NCBI GenBank assembly: GCA_902779125.1
Contig: CACZAC010000013.1
Location: forward strand, 1-64,000
From: an uncultured Bacteroidales bacterium
GTDB taxonomy: Bacteria; Bacteroidota; Bacteroidia; Bacteroidales; Muribaculaceae
Direction: 5' to 3'
DNA: 64,000 nt
The notes under the pieces were generated by a model. That model did not search any database. It was given only the letters and a program-made list of their open reading frames with translations, and was not told where the DNA came from. Every line of letters starts with the position of its first letter. Position 1 is the first letter of the stretch. Positions 1 through 9,748 of this stretch are shown here, in pieces. The translations under genes and the position numbers were made by a program.

Positions 1-275
1 AGACCAAACTGCCCGACTTCTGGGTTGAGGACGTGTCGGCAGCAACCGAGAACCTGCTGCTTGCCGCCCATGCCCTGGCACTGGGGGCCGTGTGGACCGG
101 TGTCTATCCCGCCATGGAACGTACCGCCGAAGTGGCCAATGTGCTGAATTGCCCGAATAACATTGTTCCGCTGGCTGTTGTGCGGGTGGGTTATCCTGAC
201 GAATCCCCTGAGCCCAAGAACAAGTTCAAGGAGGAGAACATCAGCTACAACAAATTCGGCGGCAAGAAACAGTAA
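1..275 (+). CDS. Nitroreductase family protein, C-terminal part
   Basis: The reading frame is open from base 3 to the stop at 273-275, so the gene begins outside the window and only about 90 C-terminal residues are seen. The segment WVEDVSAATENLLLAAHALA, followed by GAVWTGVYP and PLAVVRVGYPDE, is the typical C-terminal half of FMN-dependent nitroreductases of the NfsA/NfsB-like superfamily, which reduce nitro compounds or quinones with NAD(P)H in the cytoplasm. The substrate cannot be told from this part. A strong hairpin follows the stop, so transcription probably ends here. Confidence 0.85.
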   Translation, partial: TKLPDFWVEDVSAATENLLLAAHALALGAVWTGVYPAMERTAEVANVLNCPNNIVPLAVVRVGYPDESPEPKNKFKEENISYNKFGGKKQ

Positions 276-302
276 GATACACGCCCGAGCCGAGTAAACC
301 AA

Positions 303-350
303 ACGCCAAGCCTCAAGGTTATGTTACCTTAGTGGCTTGGCGTGAGTTTT
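303..350 (+). terminator. Intrinsic terminator after the nitroreductase
   Basis: Arms ACGCCAAGCC (303-312) and GGCTTGGCGT (334-343) pair perfectly and enclose a smaller AAGGT/ACCTT stem. A short T run (347-350) follows. It lies 28 nt after the nitroreductase stop and between convergent genes. Confidence 0.75.
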
Positions 351-444
351 CTGTCAATTATTGCTGATAAAGGATTTCCTGCAGCAATTATTAAAATAGG
401 AATGTGTGGTAGAGCTCAGGCGTATAGATGCTTGACGGATTGAG

Positions 445-548
445 GAATGCCTTAAGAATCTCGTAATAGACATAATAGAAATTCAGGAATGCAAGCGAAT
501 GCCTTAAGAATCTCGTAATAGACATAATAGAAATTCAGGAATGCAAGC
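445..548. repeat. 52-bp perfect tandem duplication
   Basis: Bases 445-496 and 497-548 are identical 52-mers lying head to tail. The duplication covers the 3' end of the EpsG-family gene. Because 52 is not a multiple of 3, the second passage is read in another frame and stops at 452-454. Confidence 0.95.
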
Positions 549-1600
549 CCCAGTAAGACAAGCCACTTGCGCTCACGCCACAGGTAGCAAAAAGTATATC
601 CCATCATGATGAGGAAACAAGCTCTCATCAATTCACCGGGACGGCTCAGGTACTGCGTCGTGTTGGCAAACAGGTTGATATAAGCCATATAGACCAAGGA
701 GAAACGGTACAATGCCGACAAATACCTGTCCCCTGAGAACATGCGTTTGATAGCGGGATAATACCACATCATGACCAAGCAGGAGAGCAAGGGGAACATC
801 CTCGAGGGTCCCATTACGGGACGGAATGCATATTCCAGGTCATTGGACATGAACAGGCGGTAGTAATGACCATAGCCCAGCACGTCGGCGATGTTGCCGA
901 TGGCGTCAAAAATCCACTTGACCCAAATGGGGAAAGTGCCCAAGAGCACACAAACCGCCATCAATACAAACGGTACCCACCGCTTCATGCTGCGCATGGG
1001 AATCAATGGCACCAAGTAAAGCGGAAGGAAGAAGACGCACATCTTGTGAATCGATATTGCCACCAGCGACAGCAGGAAATAAAGCCAGAATTTGCGACGG
1101 ACTATCAACTCGACCATCACCACAAAGAGGCATTCAACTACCGACTGCCTGACGAATCCCATCCAAAAGATATAATATGGTCCCATGAAAATGCACAACG
1201 CAATCCACGGCAGCAACACCTTGCGGTGCCGCAGTGCATAGGTCAGCAGCAGAATCTGTATTGCAGCCCAAAAGGCGAAATAGATGGAGAAATGCACTCC
1301 GGCCTTGGCCATAGCATGGGTGACGAGCGCAAAGCCCGGTTCAAAATTCTCACGTGAGTATTCACCCAGCGACTGAATGCTCACGTAATAGCTATAGTAC
1401 ATGTTATAGTCCCAGCTGGTCTGCCAACGCAGTGCCGAGACCACGACATAGAGCACCACAGCCACCATGATTTCCCATGACCACCAGGGCAGTTCCGCCC
1501 CACCCTGTGCCATCACTCGCTGTTCTCTATTGCAGACATGATGACCCAGCCAAGCCATCACCATGGCCATCCCAGTATATACTATCAAGCTGAGTATCAT
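452..1600 (-). CDS. EpsG-family polytopic membrane protein, C-terminus altered by a duplication
   Basis: A 382-residue, highly hydrophobic protein with about ten predicted membrane segments. The block WDYNMYYSYYVSIQSLGEYS, followed by FEPGFALVTHAM, is typical of the EpsG family, inner-membrane proteins of exopolysaccharide or LPS O-chain assembly, possibly polymerases. It starts 12 nt after the sprA stop and is probably transcribed with it. No glycosyltransferase genes lie nearby, so the pathway is unknown. The last 15 residues are read out of frame through the second copy of a 52-bp duplication. Without that copy the frame would continue ...EILKAFLNPSSIYTPEL and end at a TAA near base 390, probably the ancestral end. 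Confidence 0.75.
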   Translation of the reverse strand: MILSLIVYTGMAMVMAWLGHHVCNREQRVMAQGGAELPWWSWEIMVAVVLYVVVSALRWQTSWDYNMYYSYYVSIQSLGEYSRENFEPGFALVTHAMAKAGVHFSIYFAFWAAIQILLLTYALRHRKVLLPWIALCIFMGPYYIFWMGFVRQSVVECLFVVMVELIVRRKFWLYFLLSLVAISIHKMCVFFLPLYLVPLIPMRSMKRWVPFVLMAVCVLLGTFPIWVKWIFDAIGNIADVLGYGHYYRLFMSNDLEYAFRPVMGPSRMFPLLSCLVMMWYYPAIKRMFSGDRYLSALYRFSLVYMAYINLFANTTQYLSRPGELMRACFLIMMGYTFCYLWRERKWLVLLGLAFLNFYYVYYEILKAFACIPEFLLCLLRDS

Positions 1601-1612
1601 GCTGTAATGATG

Positions 1613-4600
1613 CTATTTAACCAGATTCATAGTGATCTGGAGACCATAATTGCTGTTGGTCGTAGGATAGGAAGACGTCGAAGTAAGCGGCGTGTTGGTC
1701 GTATAGTCGAAGAAGGCACCCAACGTAATGCGCTTGCTGACAACATAATTGGCATTGAACTTGATAACCATGGTGCGCGTACCGCTGGTGGGCTTCGGCG
1801 TGTCTTTCTCAATGGTGTTTGTTTCTTCTATCATTCGCCACTTGCGGAACAAGTTAGTGTTGTTCGATATCTCCACATTGAACGCGAGCTGGAGTTCATT
1901 GTTCACGTTCTGCTGCTTGTTCTTGAGTTTCAGCACCTGATTGAAATTGGCAATCTTGTACATGGCGCCCAACGAGAACTGCTTGTTGGTCGCCTCACCG
2001 AGCTGACCTGCCGACGGGTTGAGCGTCAAGGTGCGTCTATCATTGTACTGCGCATTGATTGTAATGTCATTATACAATGTCGCCGTGATTCCAATGAAGG
2101 GAGCAAAACTCTCGCTCAACGTCACAGATGAGATATTGTAGGGGGACGACGGTATCACTTTACCATGCACCACGTCCTGAGTGAAGCCAAGCCCATTACC
2201 GATAGTTACCCAATCACTGTAGGAACTGAAGGAGCCCACAGAATAAATACACTGGTAAGCGTGGTTCAGTTGGAAGTTCTTAAACACTTTCTGGAAGAAC
2301 GGGATGCGCATGAGCCCATCATAGGAAATCTTCCAGTTGGGCAGAATGGCCTTGAAACTCGGGAACGGGCTCAGGTCAATCTTGCTAGCATTCTTTCCTG
2401 AGTAAGCGGCCAAAAATGCCGGTATCATGACATCACTACTCGACTTGTTAATTTCTCCATTCTGGATACTATAACTATTACCAACAATACCCTTTTCACG
2501 TATGTACGAGGCATCGGGATAGGTTGTGCCGATGTAACGCTGCTGCAACCTTTCGGCAACGACAGGAATGTTGGCAATAAACTGGTCGAAGGCCGCGCTT
2601 TGATAATCATTGGTAGATTTCACACTCCTAAGAGCTGTAGCCAATGCCATATGTGTCTTAGAGTAGCTACCACCATAGATAATCTTGGGAGTATCGAACA
2701 TGAACTGGATTTGGTTGTTGCGTTGGTCTTGGCGATCACATTGCAACATTATTTTCAGTCCAGCAATAGGTTCTAACTGAATGTCGGTGTGGAATTTCTT
2801 GGTCAGTGAATAGAGCGCAGGCGAGGTTTGGGTTTTGTCACCCTTCAGCCAGCTACGGTCAAGAGCCTTCTGTATAAAGGAATCGTCAACAAAGCCAAAA
2901 GCGAAATCCAAACCAGGAGCCATCACATCATAATGTGTTGACTGGCCGAAGATATCACCAATTTCAGGAAGATACTGCGGAATCGACAACGACGTGTTGT
3001 GATTGTAAGTCACCTTAATATTGCGCACACTCATGAGCAATCGGCAAGTATACTGTGCAGCCTCGGTGAAGAAGTTCTTAGTCTCAGCCTTCTGGACCTC
3101 AGTAACAGTGAACTTGAGATTTTCCTCGCCCATTGTAGTGATTTCAACATTGTCCTTATCCTTGACCTTGTATTCAATCTTGAAGGGCTTGTCATCGATT
3201 GTCGTAGCCGACACTTTCACGTTCTTGACACCCAACTTATGGTTGATGACGATAACCGTGTCGGGACGCAACTTGATAGTGCGGTTAAATTTCTTTGGCT
3301 TCTCTTTTTTAGCCGGTTTATTACGCTTAGATGTCTTACTGGAGAAGCGCTCATCCACCTTCTTGAGATAAGGCACCTTACCGTAGAACTGATCCAATTT
3401 GAGGTTTCCATCAATGGTGCGATCTGTCTTGTTGGAAATAATGTTTCCCGACGACACCTCATCGATGATGGCACCACGGTCCCAGTTGTAAGTTGAAACG
3501 TACTTTGCAGTGGCTGTAATCCAGCTCAAGATAGGAATCTGAGAGAAGGGTGCATTGTAGCTCACATTAAACGTCTGGTTATAGGCCCAAGGCGTACCCA
3601 ATCCCTTGATTGAACTAATCACCGAGTCTCTCCACTCACGGTATTCGTCAGGGTAGAGATTCTTGTTTACCGGTCCAATAGGTTCCATGATGTGGGCCGT
3701 GGTGTTGCTGTTGAACGACATGTTCAACGACTTGGTTAAGTTCCATGTAAATGCAAACCGTCTATCCCACAGGAAATTCTTGCTGACTGAAATAGGTATC
3801 TCGATTTCAATACCGGTCTCGTTACGTGTCAACTGCTCACGGTAATTACGATTAATCGTGGTAGAGAACGAGATGTTGTTTGGCAGATAGTGAAGTTCCC
3901 AATCATGGAAGAACTTCATTTTCTTGTTCTTGTCATCGATGAAATAAGAGAACGGCTTGAACGGCTTGACATAGGGTGTCCAGCTGTACTGCATACTGCC
4001 ACCATAGTAAACAGTGTTCTCATATTCATTCTCGGGGTCATTAATGTGATCCTTGTTGTAGGTGTAGCCGAATGTGAAGTTAGCGGGATCCCATGGCATG
4101 GGATTCTTCATCGTCTGAACGCCAAACTTGAGTCCCGAAATGGAGAAGCTCTCAGTCGTATGGTGGGTGACAGCATATTCACGGATACTGTCTTTCTGTG
4201 CCTTGGTCTCACAGATATCAACGGCGTCTTTGAGCCTTACATCCTGATCCAAGGGATTGTATTTGGGCGTTGTATTCTCGTTGCGGTAGAAGTAATAAAG
4301 CGGTGCAGTGAGTTTTGCCTTCTCGGGAACAAAGCGTCCCAAATCGGAATGAACTGCAATGTCGTACATGCTGTAATTGTCCATACGGCGCATCGACAGG
4401 CTCTGGGTTACCGTACCAAATCCCTCGGTTTCCCTGTGGAAGTTCATATCCACCTGAGCGATATCACTCATGCTAAGCTTCATCGTAGCCTTAGCTGCCC
4501 AACCGCCATCGGAGTCAAAGTCGGTCACACGCAATTCATCGACCCAAACGACGCAACTCTTGGTCGAAGGTGAGTTGTTACGCACACCGATGAGAATCAC

Positions 4601-7600
4601 ACGCACCTTGCTGAGCGAGGGATTACCCATCACATAAACCTTGTTGTTAGGATGGTCATCGTCCACGTCTTGATAGCGTATCGCATAGCCAATACCCGAA
4701 ATGCCCGCCATTTTGTCGGCATTGCGGTGTTTCTTGGCATTGACGAGCACGTTCAGGTCAATATCGAGCATATTCTCATCGGGCCATACTTTTAGTCGGT
4801 CGGTACTACTGTTAGTGCTATAACGTCCCGGCTGGGTAACGGTCAATGGAATCTCATACTCGTAGTAGTTATTCTTCACATCGGAACCGATTCGCACAAA
4901 GAGTGAAACGTCACCATTGCGCAGGTTAGTCACATTGTCGATGGTAGCCTCGTTGTGGACAAACATCTGCAAGCGCTTGTAGGTGCGCAAGTCCAAATCG
5001 GTGTTACGGTACACACCGCGTGCATCACCAGCATCCAGGTTATCAACCGTGAGTTGCATGGACTGCTCGTTGAGCTGGGTAATCTGGGACTGGCCACTGT
5101 CAATGATACGTGAAACGCCAGGAGGCAGGACGTAGTTAACCGGTTCACGCGAGGCGTTCTCCTCGATATTCACCGTGTTGATGCTGATGCTACCGTTGGC
5201 AGGATGGTCACCACGCATATTCAGGTTAAACTTGTAATTGCGCCACTCGCCACGTACCAGTTCCAGGGCAGCGAAGCGCAAGTGGGTAGTAGCTTTAAAA
5301 CCTGTCATGAACATGCGCATGAAACGGATGGTGGAGAAGTCCTGGATAGAACCCACCTTCTTCTGATAGTTTGCCAGAGGAATGGTAAACTGGTACCAAG
5401 TAGCCACTTGGGTTTCACCATTACGGGTGTGAACTTTGGCCACCTGCTTATCGGTGATATAATTCATACCCACATTCATCGAGTCAGGATGAATCGCTAC
5501 ACGATACTGGAAATAGCGTTCGTACTCGTTAAGGGTGTTGTCCTGGTTGATGTCCTCGACATCGGGCGTGGAACGCGATGTCTGGTATTGGGTATCGGCC
5601 ACATCGGTCTGGGACAACGAGTTGCCTTCAGTGCCATTATAGTGCTTGTACCGTTCGAGGATCGAGCTCTTCTGCTGATCGTAGTAATTGCTGCGGTAGA
5701 AGGAATAGTTGTCAGATGCCGGGTCGTTGAATGGCGAAAACGGGTCTTCCTGCATTGCGGCTATCGTGCTCTCGGAGAGGACATTCCTCAGTTCGTCAAG
5801 GAACCTGGTATAGGTCTCGTGCTGTAACTCCTCGGTAGTGGACAATCCGTCAAGACCCACGTCCTGTAGAATGCGGGCGCCATTGGTATTGTCAAAGGCG
5901 TAGGTCAACGAGGTCTGCGACGATACCTTACCCCAAACGGTATTGGTCACATAAGTGTTATCGCCGTTAACCGGCAGACCGTTCTCATAGCTCTTGAGAC
6001 CGTCTTTGAGGATATCCTCACTCACCTCACCCAGGTTGAAGTACAGTGAACCACCATCTTGATTGCCCAGATCGGGATCCATGAACGGGTCAAGCAACCA
6101 GAACTGGATGTACTCAATATTGGATTGCTCAAAGTTGGTATTATCAATCTTGCGCATGATACCACCCCAACGTCTCTCGGGATAGAGCAGATATCCTTTA
6201 TCGTCGATATCGGTTGCATCCAAGTTGTACGGACCACGCTCATTCGGATAGAACGACAGGTTGAGCGTCTGGATGACAGAGGACTCACCATAGTTGAGTT
6301 CGCGTCCAGGGAACACCTCACTGAATGCCACTTCTCGAGCATAGGGATAGGACAAAGCATCCAAATCGCTCTTAATGTAGCCAGGAGCGTAGGATGAATT
6401 GCGCTGAGTGAACAAGCGGTCCACCGTATACCACGAAAGCAAAGCACGGTTCTTGCCATAAGTCACATTATTGTTTAAAGACGCCTCGGGGAACAACGCA
6501 CCCGACGACGGGTCATAAGGCGTCGAAGCCAGGGCCCAAGAGTATGGCGTGCGGATATCAACACCCGACTGGGTGGACTCAAAGTCATCAATATAGGAAC
6601 TACCGGAATTAGAGCCACGCTTGGCCTGATGCGGCACCAACTGGGCGAATTCGCCCGTGAAACTGATACTTGAAGGAGCCACCGCATTGACGGTCGGAAT
6701 CTTATTGAGCAGATTGGTGAGCCACATGAACTGTCCGTTGTAGGACATATTCACGCCCCAAATCGTGTTGTTGACCAATTCGCTACCGATTGCCACCTTG
6801 TCGCCGATGGCTTTCTCGCCATAGTGCATGACGGTACCACCGACGTGGAAAGCTTTGCTGAAAGCATAGTCAAGATCCAGGCCGAGCAATGACTTGCGCT
6901 GCATACTGAAAGTGGACTGGTTCTCAAGATCGACAGTAATGGGTGCACGTGAGTCGATGATACTCTGGTTGGTGATGGTTACGGTACCCATTGTATAATC
7001 AACCGTATAGTCTTGGTTCTCGGTCAAAACCTCGGCACCGGCTTTAACGACCACCGAACCACGCGCCACATTGGTGGCGTTAAGTTTAATCACACTGCCA
7101 GAACTGGACTGATATTCACCAACGAGGACAAACTTATTCTTGTCACTGAACTGCTGGGCGACAGTGAGTGTTGAGTCATAAAGCTCGGTGTAGATATAAT
7201 TCTTGGCGATGGCATCGTCCTCAAACTTGGAACGCAGGTGTTCACCGAATGGCTCTGCAACGGGGAAAATAATCTTTCCCTTTCTAGGCTGAATAGTGAA
7301 TCCCTCCAAATAGTCAAATTTACCATCAATGTTGCTTTGCTGGTTTTCATCCAAGCGGTCGAGGTTGAGGACCTGCAGCAGAGGAGTTTCCTTGATTTTG
7401 CCTGCAGGAATATAAGTCAACTCATTACCAGTTGTATCGCTCAGGTACTTAATATTGAGCTTGAAGTTGCTCCTCTGAATATCATAAGCGTCGAGGGAAT
7501 AGACGTTCTTCATTGCCAAGTCCCACATCGGGAAATAAGGCGAAGAAGTGGTACCCTTCAACATCTTGACATAGAGCGACTGGTCGGACGAAGTGATGTC

Positions 7601-9106
7601 ACCCGAGAACTCACCCACCTGATAAGTTTCTCCACCATAGGTGTACTCATAGGCCACAGCCAGAATTTCATCGCTTGACAACGCCGTGTTGAGCATGATG
7701 TATCCCAAGCTGGCATTCAGCGTATAATCAGCAGATGAAAGCAATCGTGCGCTCTCGAGTTTCTCATAGTCCTTACCACCATCAAAATCATAATTGTTCT
7801 TCAAGGGTTCCAGAGCTGCGGTAGCATCTTTCATGTATCGTGCCCCAGGATAGGACTCCTTAATCTCACTCAACAGGTTATTGGAATTGTTGGACGGCAT
7901 AAAAGCTCCCGTCCCTTTCCAGTGAGGATTGCAGATGTTGCGTTCATCGCCCTCGCCCACATCCATAAATGCCATGAGGTTGCGGGACTCGTTGTAGTTT
8001 CTGTTTTTATTGGTGACCCACACCTCGATGCGGGTGATGTGCATACCCGATGACACCAGCGGCAGTTTTGAGCACCAGGCGTCATAATTTTCACGGAAGA
8101 AATGAGAGAGGAAGAAGTTGCGGTTCTGGTCATACTTGTCGGCAGTGATATAGAACTCGTTGGTTTGAGAACCGCCCTTGGTATTCACCGACTGGGATTG
8201 ACTGTTCTGTTGCGAAACGATTGCCGTAGCCGTCAGTTTACCGAACTGTAACTTGGTTTTCACACCGAACAAGGCGGCACTACCTCGAATCAACGATGAA
8301 CCTGTCGTCAAGCTCACGTTACCAGCCTCGATATTCTTGATGATTTCGTCCTCTTTGCCCTCATAAGCGAGTTTGAGATTCTCTCGGTCGAAGCTAAAGG
8401 TTGCGCCCGTGTTGTAAGTCATGTTGAAGCGCATCTTATCACCCACGGTGGCATTAATAGTGGCCTGGATTGTCTGTTCAAAATCAAAGTAAGTCTTACG
8501 ACGCTGGGAAAGTGACAGAGCAGGGTTATCGGTAAAATTGCTCTTCACACCCATCTTGACAATAACCGAACCCGTCGTTTTCAACTGTACACCGCCAGGA
8601 CCGAACACCGACTCAGCCGCTCCAAGGCCGAACTGCATATCCATGAAGTTGAACGGGTCTTTTTCCTGGCTCTGTGCGCTCTCGGCATTCTTCTGCCGGT
8701 AATACTCCATCATTGAGCGCCTGAAGTCCATATTACTGTACTCATCGGGCGACATGATGTAAGGGGTAACAATATCCTTGTCCCCTAAACGTGTATGAAT
8801 CACATAACAACCGGTCTCGGGGTCGAACTCGACCTCGGAACTGATGTTGGAAGGTGTTTTCAAGTCGGCAGCATACTCACCCTTGTCGCTCACATCGTCA
8901 TAACTCTTAGGAATGGTGGGCTTGACATCGAAGTGGAGATCAATGGGCGGTGTTTTCTGCTGGTTTAATGACGGACGTGTGTCAGGAGGCGGAGGAGGTG
9001 GAGGCAAGGTGCTGGTCACATATTGCGCCAGCAATAAATTATTACCCGCCCACAGGCCAATGAGGGCGCCAATAATGATTAAAAATATTTTTTTTCTACT
9101 CAGCAT
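1613..9106 (-). CDS. sprA: SprA, outer-membrane translocon of the type IX secretion system
   Basis: A 2497-residue protein, close to the roughly 2400 residues of Flavobacterium SprA, the giant 36-strand beta-barrel through which T9SS cargo crosses the outer membrane. It starts with a signal peptide (residues 1 to about 28, ending LLLAQ) and then a run of seven prolines. Two long SprA_N-type regions follow, and the C-terminal half is rich in beta-strand pattern and ends in NYGLQITMNLVK. It lies 50 nt downstream of ruvA, the order seen in other Bacteroidetes. Porphyromonas calls the same protein Sov. The other T9SS genes (gldK-N, porV, sprE, sprT) are not in the window. Confidence 0.93.
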   Translation of the reverse strand: MLSRKKIFLIIIGALIGLWAGNNLLLAQYVTSTLPPPPPPPDTRPSLNQQKTPPIDLHFDVKPTIPKSYDDVSDKGEYAADLKTPSNISSEVEFDPETGCYVIHTRLGDKDIVTPYIMSPDEYSNMDFRRSMMEYYRQKNAESAQSQEKDPFNFMDMQFGLGAAESVFGPGGVQLKTTGSVIVKMGVKSNFTDNPALSLSQRRKTYFDFEQTIQATINATVGDKMRFNMTYNTGATFSFDRENLKLAYEGKEDEIIKNIEAGNVSLTTGSSLIRGSAALFGVKTKLQFGKLTATAIVSQQNSQSQSVNTKGGSQTNEFYITADKYDQNRNFFLSHFFRENYDAWCSKLPLVSSGMHITRIEVWVTNKNRNYNESRNLMAFMDVGEGDERNICNPHWKGTGAFMPSNNSNNLLSEIKESYPGARYMKDATAALEPLKNNYDFDGGKDYEKLESARLLSSADYTLNASLGYIMLNTALSSDEILAVAYEYTYGGETYQVGEFSGDITSSDQSLYVKMLKGTTSSPYFPMWDLAMKNVYSLDAYDIQRSNFKLNIKYLSDTTGNELTYIPAGKIKETPLLQVLNLDRLDENQQSNIDGKFDYLEGFTIQPRKGKIIFPVAEPFGEHLRSKFEDDAIAKNYIYTELYDSTLTVAQQFSDKNKFVLVGEYQSSSGSVIKLNATNVARGSVVVKAGAEVLTENQDYTVDYTMGTVTITNQSIIDSRAPITVDLENQSTFSMQRKSLLGLDLDYAFSKAFHVGGTVMHYGEKAIGDKVAIGSELVNNTIWGVNMSYNGQFMWLTNLLNKIPTVNAVAPSSISFTGEFAQLVPHQAKRGSNSGSSYIDDFESTQSGVDIRTPYSWALASTPYDPSSGALFPEASLNNNVTYGKNRALLSWYTVDRLFTQRNSSYAPGYIKSDLDALSYPYAREVAFSEVFPGRELNYGESSVIQTLNLSFYPNERGPYNLDATDIDDKGYLLYPERRWGGIMRKIDNTNFEQSNIEYIQFWLLDPFMDPDLGNQDGGSLYFNLGEVSEDILKDGLKSYENGLPVNGDNTYVTNTVWGKVSSQTSLTYAFDNTNGARILQDVGLDGLSTTEELQHETYTRFLDELRNVLSESTIAAMQEDPFSPFNDPASDNYSFYRSNYYDQQKSSILERYKHYNGTEGNSLSQTDVADTQYQTSRSTPDVEDINQDNTLNEYERYFQYRVAIHPDSMNVGMNYITDKQVAKVHTRNGETQVATWYQFTIPLANYQKKVGSIQDFSTIRFMRMFMTGFKATTHLRFAALELVRGEWRNYKFNLNMRGDHPANGSISINTVNIEENASREPVNYVLPPGVSRIIDSGQSQITQLNEQSMQLTVDNLDAGDARGVYRNTDLDLRTYKRLQMFVHNEATIDNVTNLRNGDVSLFVRIGSDVKNNYYEYEIPLTVTQPGRYSTNSSTDRLKVWPDENMLDIDLNVLVNAKKHRNADKMAGISGIGYAIRYQDVDDDHPNNKVYVMGNPSLSKVRVILIGVRNNSPSTKSCVVWVDELRVTDFDSDGGWAAKATMKLSMSDIAQVDMNFHRETEGFGTVTQSLSMRRMDNYSMYDIAVHSDLGRFVPEKAKLTAPLYYFYRNENTTPKYNPLDQDVRLKDAVDICETKAQKDSIREYAVTHHTTESFSISGLKFGVQTMKNPMPWDPANFTFGYTYNKDHINDPENEYENTVYYGGSMQYSWTPYVKPFKPFSYFIDDKNKKMKFFHDWELHYLPNNISFSTTINRNYREQLTRNETGIEIEIPISVSKNFLWDRRFAFTWNLTKSLNMSFNSNTTAHIMEPIGPVNKNLYPDEYREWRDSVISSIKGLGTPWAYNQTFNVSYNAPFSQIPILSWITATAKYVSTYNWDRGAIIDEVSSGNIISNKTDRTIDGNLKLDQFYGKVPYLKKVDERFSSKTSKRNKPAKKEKPKKFNRTIKLRPDTVIVINHKLGVKNVKVSATTIDDKPFKIEYKVKDKDNVEITTMGEENLKFTVTEVQKAETKNFFTEAAQYTCRLLMSVRNIKVTYNHNTSLSIPQYLPEIGDIFGQSTHYDVMAPGLDFAFGFVDDSFIQKALDRSWLKGDKTQTSPALYSLTKKFHTDIQLEPIAGLKIMLQCDRQDQRNNQIQFMFDTPKIIYGGSYSKTHMALATALRSVKSTNDYQSAAFDQFIANIPVVAERLQQRYIGTTYPDASYIREKGIVGNSYSIQNGEINKSSSDVMIPAFLAAYSGKNASKIDLSPFPSFKAILPNWKISYDGLMRIPFFQKVFKNFQLNHAYQCIYSVGSFSSYSDWVTIGNGLGFTQDVVHGKVIPSSPYNISSVTLSESFAPFIGITATLYNDITINAQYNDRRTLTLNPSAGQLGEATNKQFSLGAMYKIANFNQVLKLKNKQQNVNNELQLAFNVEISNNTNLFRKWRMIEETNTIEKDTPKPTSGTRTMVIKFNANYVVSKRITLGAFFDYTTNTPLTSTSSYPTTNSNYGLQITMNLVK

Positions 9107-9156
9107 GAACAGTCACTAATCAATAAACTGCGCGTCGGTTCATCGGTCAATGTTTG

Positions 9157-9747
9157 TCACATCATTTTGAGTGCCTGCTTGATAGCAGCTTCGACACTCA
9201 GCCCGGAATTGCTGGAAAACAGCGATTTAAGTGCCTTTTGTGATGCTTGTTGGGAAAAACCCAACATGACAAGAGCAGCAAGTGCTTCGTCAAAGACTTC
9301 TCCGGCGGCTTGATTTGTTTGTATTAATAACGTATCACCTGTGGGTTTTATTTTATCTTTGAGGTCAACTATTATTCTTTGTGCTGTTTTTCCGCCCACA
9401 CCCTTCACCGCCTTGAACATGGCGACATTGTTACCGGTAATGGCTTGTGAAAACTCGTCGACGGTCATCGACGACAGCACCATGCGCGCAATATTGGGTC
9501 CAACGCCTGAAACCGAGATGAGCAGGAGAAAGGCCTCACGCTCGCGCTTGGTGGCAAATCCGAATAGTGTATGCGCATCTTCACGAATCACCTCATAGGC
9601 ATATAGCATCGCCATATCCTGCCCCACCTTGGTCATAGCGTCATAGGTGTTCAGTGAGATATTCAACATATAGCCGATGCCGTGATTATCGAGTACGACA
9701 TAGGCAGGATTGAGTTCGGCAATAGCGCCTTTAATGTAATCTATCAT
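9157..9747 (-). CDS. ruvA: Holliday junction branch migration protein RuvA
   Basis: A 196-residue protein of normal RuvA length. The N-terminal OB-fold begins MIDYIKGAIAELNPAYVVLD. The helix-hairpin-helix DNA-binding part is seen in LLISVSGVGPNIARMVLSSM and VKGVGGKTAQRIIVDLKDK, and domain III, which contacts RuvB, is in ALAALVMLGFSQQASQKAL. As a tetramer it binds four-way junctions and loads the RuvB motor during recombinational repair. Its start codon lies 1 nt after the stop of the upstream subtilase gene, so translational coupling is likely. Confidence 0.96.
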   Translation of the reverse strand: MIDYIKGAIAELNPAYVVLDNHGIGYMLNISLNTYDAMTKVGQDMAMLYAYEVIREDAHTLFGFATKREREAFLLLISVSGVGPNIARMVLSSMTVDEFSQAITGNNVAMFKAVKGVGGKTAQRIIVDLKDKIKPTGDTLLIQTNQAAGEVFDEALAALVMLGFSQQASQKALKSLFSSNSGLSVEAAIKQALKMM

Positions 9748-9748
9748 C

